NCBI GenBank assembly: GCA_949361645.1
Contig: OX442437.1
Coordinates: forward strand, 5,226,026 to 5,290,025
Length of the DNA: 64,000 nt
Reading direction: 5' to 3'
DNA from: Spongilla lacustris
Lineage: Eukaryota; Porifera; Demospongiae; Spongillida; Spongillidae
The notes below the pieces were generated by a model that did not search any database, had not been told where the DNA came from, and saw nothing but the letters and a program-made list of their open reading frames with translations. Below are positions 56,915-64,000 of this stretch, piece by piece. A program made the position numbers and the translations under genes. The first letter of the stretch is position 1, and each line of letters opens with the position of its first letter.

Positions 56915-59900
56915 ATGAATTTGACGTGCCTTGATGAAGACGGCGTCCTCGTTGTTCTCACCAAGGAGCAGGTACTGTATATAGTATCGTATGCGTGCAG
57001 GGTGTTAGAGTTTATGTACATGTACAAATATGTCTGGCCATGGTAAGAATGCTTAGCGCGTGTCAGTTGTGTCGAAATAAGCAATCCGAATTATGTGAGC
57101 CATGGTTCTGCTATCATCTGTGTGTGTGTGTATGTGTTTATGTGCATGGTGTTATTTGTTTGCATGCACTGCATGATCTCACAATGTAGATCGTATCAGC
57201 ATACAAGTCCTCACCATAGCTCTGATGATATCTATGCTTTGTTACATACAACTTGTGTCAGCTGTTATGCTCAGACCTGTAAAGGTGACCTCTCTACTGT
57301 ATATGGCCACATATCATAAGCATGCATGCAATATCTATCTGGAATATAAAGTGGAAAACTTCAAATGAACAGCATACACATGTACAAATTTTCTCAACGT
57401 TTCTGGCATAAATACATGCACTTCTTTGTAGGATACAGAAGACAACTCCCTTTTGAGCCAGTACAGAAAAATCGTGTATGTGGAGCAATTCTACTCAACA
57501 ATCAATGAGGTCCATACCAATGAACTCTTGCATGCAGGATACAAGAAAACGTTTGAAAAGGTTAGTTGCATGCAAATAACTTCTTTGTTGACATATTTAA
57601 AGCATACAACATACATGTACATTGTGTAAGACATTATAAACCACATTGCATGTTTTGTTATATTCAGCTCCAGAGTCTGTACCGAGGCATTCCAAGGAGT
57701 GTGGTGGAGAAATTTGTCAGCATGTGCCCCACTTGCCAGCTTCGCAGCCGTCAAACGTTTACAGCACCACTAAATCCTATAATTGCAAATGGGTTCCTTA
57801 CTAGACTCCAAGTGAGTGGAAAAGGATTGTTTTAGTATAGGCACATCAACATTAAAAGCATTCTGCAGTATATGTATGTATGTCTTGTATTCTTAAATGT
57901 GCATGGTGTATTGTATACACCTGTTTACACCTGTGTGAAATCTGGGATCATTATAAATGTGCCCATTTATTTCCCAGATTGATCTCATAGACATGAGGCA
58001 CTTGCCACATGGAGAAATGAAGTGGATCCTTCATTGTGTAGATCATTGGTCTATAAATTCAATTTTGCCTATGCCATTGAAAGCAAAACAGCTATAAATG
58101 TTGCAAATGTTTTAAACATGCAGATTTTTCCCTATTTTGGTGTACCTCGCATACTTCACTCAGACAATGGTTGAGAATTTGTAAATCATGTGATTGAAGG
58201 TTTACAGGCAATGTGGCACACAGAAATCCAACTAGTGAGTGGTCGACCTCGTCATCCACAGAGCCAGGGGTTAGTGGAACGTGCTCACCAAACACTTCAA
58301 AAGAAATTAGGAGGAGAGATAATGAAGAGCAAGCTGAAGACACCACCATGGAGTGAATGGCTTCCAAAAATAGCCTGTAAGCTATTTTAAATGCTGTTCA
58401 ATTATATTTGCCTGAGTGGCACTAAACACTTGTTTCTTTTATCTCTCATATAGATGCAATGAACACACAGACTCATGAAGCAGTGGGAACAAGCCCATAT
58501 GAGTTAGTATTTGGTCAGAAACCTAGGTCAGCTAGTGTTGTTTCCAACTGGAAAATCGCCTGGTATCATCTTAGAGGAGTCACTGACTGATGATGGGATC
58601 TGCACAAGTACTTCAGACCCAGTAATTGAACCACTACAGCAGGGCTTAGGGGAGATGAAGGAAGCACTGCAGTCAAAGCCAGTCGTGGAAAGAAATGACT
58701 TAACTGATGTTACAGTAGGAAAATTCCCAACTCATAGGGAAGTCAATGCTGAGAAATTCAATGGCAAAGTAACAGAAAATGAAGAAGTGGACATGATCAT
58801 AGCTAGCGGTGAAATAGAGAAGAGGGAAGCACAGTTGGCAACAATGGAAAAGCATAAGAAGGTATATTCATTGTACTATTGATGCAAATGTACTTATACA
58901 ATGCCATTATCTTACATGTCTATTTGTTCGTGCAGGTACGTGTAAAAGGTGACAGAAGGTATCTAAAATCTGCCCAAAAGATGATTCACCGATACAATAA
59001 AAAGAAAAGTGTTGTGTCTTTCGCTGCGGGTGACTATGTTTCAGTTAGGATTCCACGCATTGATCGTGCCTCTTCTGACCTTTCCCGCCTTCTTGGTGTT
59101 GTTGCTGATGTAGTAGGAAAGAATCGGAATTTATATCGTATAAGGTTAGATGGCATGTCTACTTGACTAAATGTTAAAGACAAATATATGCCATCTCCAG
59201 GTGTGAACATGGTGTGCTCCGTACCTGCTATCCGGCAAATGAGCTCCAGGGATACAAAGGATCAATATCTTTTTCAGCAGAGGGATGGCAACAGGCTCCA
59301 CTACTTTCCTTGAGAGAGGCTAGACTTCAAGCTCCATGGAACAAGTTTATATCTAATGCATGCAAATGTACAACAGGATGCCAGACTCAGAAGTGTAGAT
59401 GCTTTAAGCAAGGCATTCATTGCAGTACCTATTGCCATAAAGAAATCATATGTTTGAATGATGCCAGGTACTGTAATATTGAAGTGCATATTTACTGATG
59501 TATTATAATGGATATTATTTAGCTCTGGGCATAAGGTTCAAAGTGTATGCATCCAAATGCCAGATGTTATGATCCAACCACGTACACAAGACAGCACCGG
59601 TAGGTATAATAATTAAAGCATGATAAAGATGTGATATTATGTGTTACATGTATAAATTCTAGACTGAGTAGTGCATTTTAAAATTTACCATGTGCACAAA
59701 GGTGATCAAGATTTGAGAATCCAATTGTTCTCTACGGCTCTTTTTAATTTGTGGAAATCCGGCAGCAGAACATACTGGGACCCACCAGACAGGAATGAAG
59801 ACATAGATCCTGATGTAAGTTTTCATTCAACAAATATGAATACTAAATTTCATTGCATCATTTTTAAAAATATCATTTATCCTATTCCTATACTTCAGCT

Positions 59901-61181
59901 TAGTGATTCCCTTACCAGCCCTGATGACTATGGTCTCTACATTAATACACAAGTTGCTCTTTGGCTTGATTCACGTTCTTACAATAAGCACAAACCTTTA
60001 AGAGAAGTGTCGGGATTTGTAATTGTCACACCTAAAATTCATGATGAGTTTGATAGCTTTCAAGCATCGCTATCAAATCCTGAATGGAGCAACCTAAAGA
60101 TTTGCCAATTGCTGGAATACTGGAATAGTCATGCCAGGAATATTTGTTTACCTAAAATTAATATGTATCACAATCAGTATCTGCAATTAAAACCTGCAGA
60201 TGTAGATGACTTGTGTGAGTGGATTTTGAAGCTCAGAGAATCATTCGGCAATGAGAGTAGTAGGATCAATGACAAAGAAGATGACAAAAAGCTGCATACT
60301 GTAACTGTAAATGATGCTACTGATTCCAGCAATGATCAGATAAAAAAATCCAAGAAAGGTGGATCCTTTTGGACTGTAGCTGGTGGTGTCACACTGATGG
60401 ATTTTGACAGGTAAATTAAGTTCTTATATGCATGGCATGCAATTGTGGTATGAGACATTTTAATTTCCATGTTTAACATTACAATGCAGGAACATTCTTG
60501 AAAGTCCATCTGGTTGGATCAGAGACACAATTGTCAATGCCACACAGTGTTTATTGAAGCTACGGTATGGCACACCAGGCTTGCAAAATTCTTTACTAGG
60601 ATCCACCGGTGCCTTTGAAGTGATTGGAGGCAGGAAAGAATTTATTCAGGTGCTTCACTCCAATAAAGACCATTGGCTGACAATATCAACCATCGATTGC
60701 TATCCCGTGGTTAAGGTGTATGACAGCATGAACACCGCGATTCCTCTCAGTACAAAGCAGCAGATCTGTTCGATTCTTATGCCAACCGAGCGTCTTATCA
60801 GCTTAGAGTTCGTTGCTGTTGATAATTCAAACGATTGAGGTGTTTTCGCGTTGGCTTTTGCCACTGCTCTTTGTGCTGGGGAAGACCCCCAGTACTTGCA
60901 CTTCAACACTGAAGGTACATCCATGCGGGACCATTTACTATACAGTGTTTAGAGAATGGTGCGATACAACCCTTCCCTTCAGAAATGCTGAAAAGAAGGC
61001 GAGCGCGTAGGGACATGAAAAATGACAAGATTGAGGTATTTTGCACGTGTCGGAGTACCGTAGATAAAGATATGTTGGGGTGTTTTAAATGTGGAGAAAT
61101 GTTCCACCGTACGTGCATCAAGGAGTCCAATATAGGAAAGACTGTAGCATAACGTGGCTGTGCGACTCATGCAGCTATTAG
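56915..61181 (+). pseudogene. Ginger-type DNA transposon protein (integrase, CXC, Ulp1-like, PHD), decayed
   Basis: Gypsy-integrase-related transposase of the Ginger1/KRBA2-like group. Candidate exons: 56,915-56,971, 57,432-57,560, 57,668-57,811, 57,978-58,376, 58,454-58,861, 58,936-about 59,150, 59,201-59,467, 59,523-59,599, about 59,670-59,816, 59,899-60,410, 60,490-61,181. Domains in order: HHCC zinc finger (H, H, then CPTC), DDE core (VDHW, SDNG, GLVERAH), a tail with GDYVSV, a tesmin-like CXC cluster (CKCTTGCQTQKCRCF), a Ulp1-like protease with His (KDHW) and Asp (VYDSMN), and a PHD finger (CFKC, HRTC, WLCDSC). Disabling changes: frameshift near 58,090, TGA at 58,172, frameshift near 58,540, TGA at 60,836 at the protease cysteine position, and frame changes near 60,950 and 61,130. 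Terminal repeats were not found. Confidence 0.85.
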
Positions 61182-61329
61182 CCTGTACGCATTTATCTGT
61201 AAATGCTGTAAGTAGTGTTGTCGCGATTTGATATTATGAATTTTCACTTTCATTACAAAACACCAAGTGTGTACTAATTATAACTCAATGACATTGATTT
61301 TTATTAAAATCGAAAAGTAACAACACTGC

Positions 61330-61490
61330 GGGTCAAAAACACCGATCCGACTCAAATCGGGTCAAGACAAGAGCAATGCCAAAAACCGGGTCAACCAGCT
61401 TTAAATCCGGTCAACCGGTTTTGAATCGGGTCAACCCGGTTTAAATCGGGTCAACCCGATTTAAATCGGGTCACGGATTCAAACCGGGCC
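61330..61490. repeat. Short tandem tract of cgggtcaa units after the Ginger remnant
   Basis: Imperfect repeats of tttaaatcgggtcaacccg, partly self-complementary. This could be the subterminal region of the Ginger element (ending near gccgtaaca at 61,496), but no matching left end was seen. Confidence 0.7.
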
Positions 61491-61496
61491 GTAACA

Positions 61497-62177
61497 TATA
61501 TATGTCAGTCTATAATAATCGTGGCATCAGGTGTTTGATGGAATTGAGGGTTAGAATCGCTGCCATGCCGACGCCTACAGCTGAGTGACTAAGTGAAGTG
61601 CCGGTGTGGAGCTGATGCAAATAAAAGAATGGCCTTTGTGATACTGGTGATGTTTATACTTAAAAACAACTGATCTTAATTGATTAAAACATCAATTGAC
61701 ATCATTTATATAAAAAATACAGGGTACGAGAGTGTTTCTCAATAAGGAAAATTAACCAAAAACAGTTAAATGCTCTAATAACGCGGACTTATGTGTTGAT
61801 GTAAACAAACTTAATTAATTATCAAAAATTAAAACTAGCAAAAACGAACTAATAAATCAGAGGCATCAAAATTTCCTTGAATTTTAATATCATCAACTTG
61901 GCCGAATTTATTAATAAATTCAAACCACTAAATCAAGATAGATTGGCCCCTAAATCAAGTGGAGAAAATTAATGTACACATGTACATGTTTTTTTAATTT
62001 ATAGTTGACTCATACATAGTTACATAGTTTACTAGTTAAATATTGAAATTTGTGTTTAACATGTAAAGCTAATGTTTAAACATAATTATTACAATTCCAA
62101 AAAAAAAAAAAAAAAAAACATGAAATACATACAATTAGATGATAAGAGAAATAATAAGAGAAATAATAAGTTAATAA
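61497..62177. other. AT-rich intergenic tract
   Basis: No gene recognised. Contains an A run (about 62,100-62,118) and short aagagaaataat repeats. Confidence 0.7.
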
Positions 62178-62565
62178 AAATTTACTCCATGAATGAGGCC
62201 AGAGGAGCACCATCATCAAACCCCAGTCCACTTCTCCATTTGGTGCGGGATCCTCTAAGACAAAGGCTCACTGCTCGAACCCCTGCAAAAGCAATCCGTG
62301 ATCTGATGTAGCTGCTGGTGATGGAATAGGCTTTGTCCCACTTGGAAGACAGAGCAGTGGCCATGCGCCTTAGGAAGTGACTAGCCTCTTTGTGGAGTAG
62401 TCCATCAACTGAAAGGACAAATGGGGTGAAGGTGCCTCAACTGCCTTTTTATACATTCTCTTCTTCTCCAGTGAGCTTGACTCAAGAATGGCATTAGGTG
62501 CTCGATGGCAGTGTGATGGGGCGTCAGTGTCTATGACACGGACATCAAATAAATCAAGTACATTG
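62178..62565 (-). pseudogene. Retroelement C-terminal tail, different family
   Basis: On the minus strand the frame reads DIRVIDTDAPSH...LEKKRMYKKAVE, then after a frame change near 62,435 FVLSVDGLLHKEASHFLRRM and a terminal YIRSRIAFAGVRAVSLCLRG ending RTKWRSGLGFDDGAPL. I associate this pattern with the tail of retroelement proteins in sponges and cnidarians. The D...E-x-K-K spacing may be a nuclease core. Truncated at both ends; not functional. Confidence 0.65.
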
Positions 62566-63083
62566 CGAAAATTAAGATTTCAATTTTGAATAACTTCTAA
62601 CAGAAGTTATTTGCAGCTTTTAACTAACCACCCACCATTATTAACATTAATAATATTTAATTGAAATGAGTAGGACTTTTATCAACATTAAAAAGAATAT
62701 ATTTCACCAGCATGTCTTCTTTTGCTGTTAGAACTTTTAACAACAATTAACTGATTGAGAAACACCAGAGATAATATGTAGACGTATACCCGAGGTTTCC
62801 ATAAATTTAATGTTGCCGTAAGCTAAGCGTACGTACATTACTATGTACGGTGGTCACATCATGCTATTTGTACAAACTTTGTGCTGCGTCGGACCTTATA
62901 ACGCAGACCCTAAATACATCACAACTACGGATGATCAAGATTGGCATGTAAATTGTTTGCTGTTGTTATTGACCGCATGACCTCATACATATACATTTAT
63001 TAACGATTTCCAAGAATTATTTGGTATAAAGACCATTTATAATAATACTGGTTTCCTGAGCTGAGCCGCGAGAACCTGGGAAA
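62566..63083. promoter_or_regulatory. Upstream region of the ankyrin-repeat gene
   Basis: No open frame of note. No TATA element or other core promoter motif was recognised with confidence. Confidence 0.35.
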
Positions 63084-64000
63084 ATGTCTTCCAGTAGGTT
63101 TAATCGTGTCCTTTTGTACACCACTGGAGGCTTCTCTCTGACGGCAATTGCTGCTACCGCTGGGTGGTGGTCTACAGAAAAGGAGATCGTTCGCGGTCCC
63201 AATTCAACTTATGTTGTTCGCAGCGTGACTGGGCTACCGAATAAAGGTAGAGTACTTCATGTATCGTCGTACCCTCCTCAGGAAGACGCCAGATATATTT
63301 CAACCAATATTGGTCTTTGGGAGGTGGATGCAAACGTGAGTGGGAAGTTCACTTGGTCGTACTGGAAAAGCATTTTTAATAATAAGAAGGATTACAATAT
63401 ACTTCTACACCAAAAAGATCCCACCACCAAGAAAACTAATACTTTCGTCCTTTACGAGACCGATAAAGTCGACGAATCCGACCAAGCTTTCAAGCGGCTA
63501 TGTCACACTGTGGAACCATTAGTGGACGATTGCACGCTGATGCTGACAAAGGGACTCCTTGAAGCCATTGTTGTGCCGGAACCTAGAAACCCCGAAGACC
63601 TAGGTGCAGTGATTACAGACCTGATGCAGACTACTCCTGATGCCCATCCTGACTGGGTTAAAGTGCTACGAGCACTTGCTCTCCAAGCCATTTCCAACAA
63701 CAGCAGCGAAGGCATGGAAAAACTGATCAGTAATGGGCTGAAACTAGACGTCAAGGACAGTGAAGATAACACCTTGGTGCACAGTGCTGTCATGGCTGGG
63801 TCAACTAATGCAATCCAACGCATAACTAGCACCCTCAGTGAAGAAGAAAGAAATGATATATTTAATGCAACCAATAAAGAAGGGAAGACTGCAATTGACT
63901 GTGCTTTTGAACAAAATAATCCCGACATAGTCAGTTGTCTTATCCAGTCTGGTGTCAACATTGCGAAACCCGAGCAAGAAGGCAATAATATTATTCACCT
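63084..64000 (+). CDS. Ankyrin-repeat protein, 5' part (runs off the window)
   Basis: An open frame from ATG 63,084 to the window end with no stop (305 codons). Residues about 8-28 form a hydrophobic stretch (VLLYTTGGFSLTAIAATAGW), a signal anchor or signal peptide. Residues about 30-150 have no recognised domain. From about residue 205 ankyrin-type repeats are seen: NGLKLDVKDSEDNTLVHSAV, then NATNKEGKTAIDCAFEQNN followed by PDIVSCLIQSGVNI, with the usual helix-turn-helix spacing. The end of the protein lies outside the window. No intron is needed in this part. Ankyrin repeats mediate protein binding; the specific role is unknown. Confidence 0.75.
   Translation, partial: MSSSRFNRVLLYTTGGFSLTAIAATAGWWSTEKEIVRGPNSTYVVRSVTGLPNKGRVLHVSSYPPQEDARYISTNIGLWEVDANVSGKFTWSYWKSIFNNKKDYNILLHQKDPTTKKTNTFVLYETDKVDESDQAFKRLCHTVEPLVDDCTLMLTKGLLEAIVVPEPRNPEDLGAVITDLMQTTPDAHPDWVKVLRALALQAISNNSSEGMEKLISNGLKLDVKDSEDNTLVHSAVMAGSTNAIQRITSTLSEEERNDIFNATNKEGKTAIDCAFEQNNPDIVSCLIQSGVNIAKPEQEGNNIIH

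Noticed and set aside
61330..61490. Terminal inverted repeat of the Ginger element
   Set aside because: The cgggtcaa tract fits in position, but no matching left end or 4-bp duplication could be found, so it is listed only as a repeat.

Overview
The window looks like nuclear DNA of an early-branching animal, most likely a demosponge. It carries an animal importin-11 gene with 32 small exons and mostly short introns (many 55-100 bases), two large beta-helix multi-membrane-span proteins of a type I associate with sponges, many DNA transposons of animal families (hAT, Tigger-like, Mutator-like, Ginger with a Ulp1 protease), and abundant CA/GT and longer tandem repeats. The sponge assignment is inference; a cnidarian or placozoan is not excluded.

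Layout. (1) 1-11,010 (unit A) and 15,177-24,630 (unit B) are two direct copies of one segment. Each carries one beta-helix membrane protein gene (4,872-8,684 and 18,957-22,796). The copies differ by clean insertions and deletions: a hAT transposon only in A, a Tigger-like MITE, a long hairpin and a retroelement fragment only in B, and an acyltransferase gene present in A but deleted from B. (2) The 4 kb spacer 11,011-15,176 holds a decayed exon of unknown gene X, a TIR-bounded element and an inverted X fragment. (3) 25,029-32,999 (unit C) and 33,509-41,390 (unit D) are a second tandem duplication. Each unit holds two exons of unknown gene Y, a 23-bp minisatellite, gene X on the plus strand, and the last three exons of importin-11 on the minus strand. 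The D copy is part of the full gene; the C copy is a detached 3' end. (4) 39,516-50,345 (minus) is a complete importin-11 gene for which nearly every exon boundary can be read. (5) 50,460-53,500 is decayed retroelement sequence interrupted by a hAT MITE with perfect 8-bp target duplications. (6) 54,924-56,513 is an intronless, GC-rich purple acid phosphatase. (7) 56,915-61,181 is a decayed Ginger-type transposon (HHCC zinc finger, DDE integrase, CXC cluster, Ulp1-like protease, PHD finger). (8) 62,180-62,560 is another retroelement tail. (9) 63,084 to the window end is the 5' part of an ankyrin-repeat protein gene.

The host genes do not form one pathway: nuclear import (importin-11), a secreted or lysosomal phosphatase, a small-molecule acyltransferase, an ankyrin protein and candidate surface receptors. 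The most interesting signal is the receptor pair, whose copies are almost identical at both ends but strongly diverged in the middle of the ectodomain. The two tandem duplications also give a clear record of insertions, because the sister copy preserves the empty target site.
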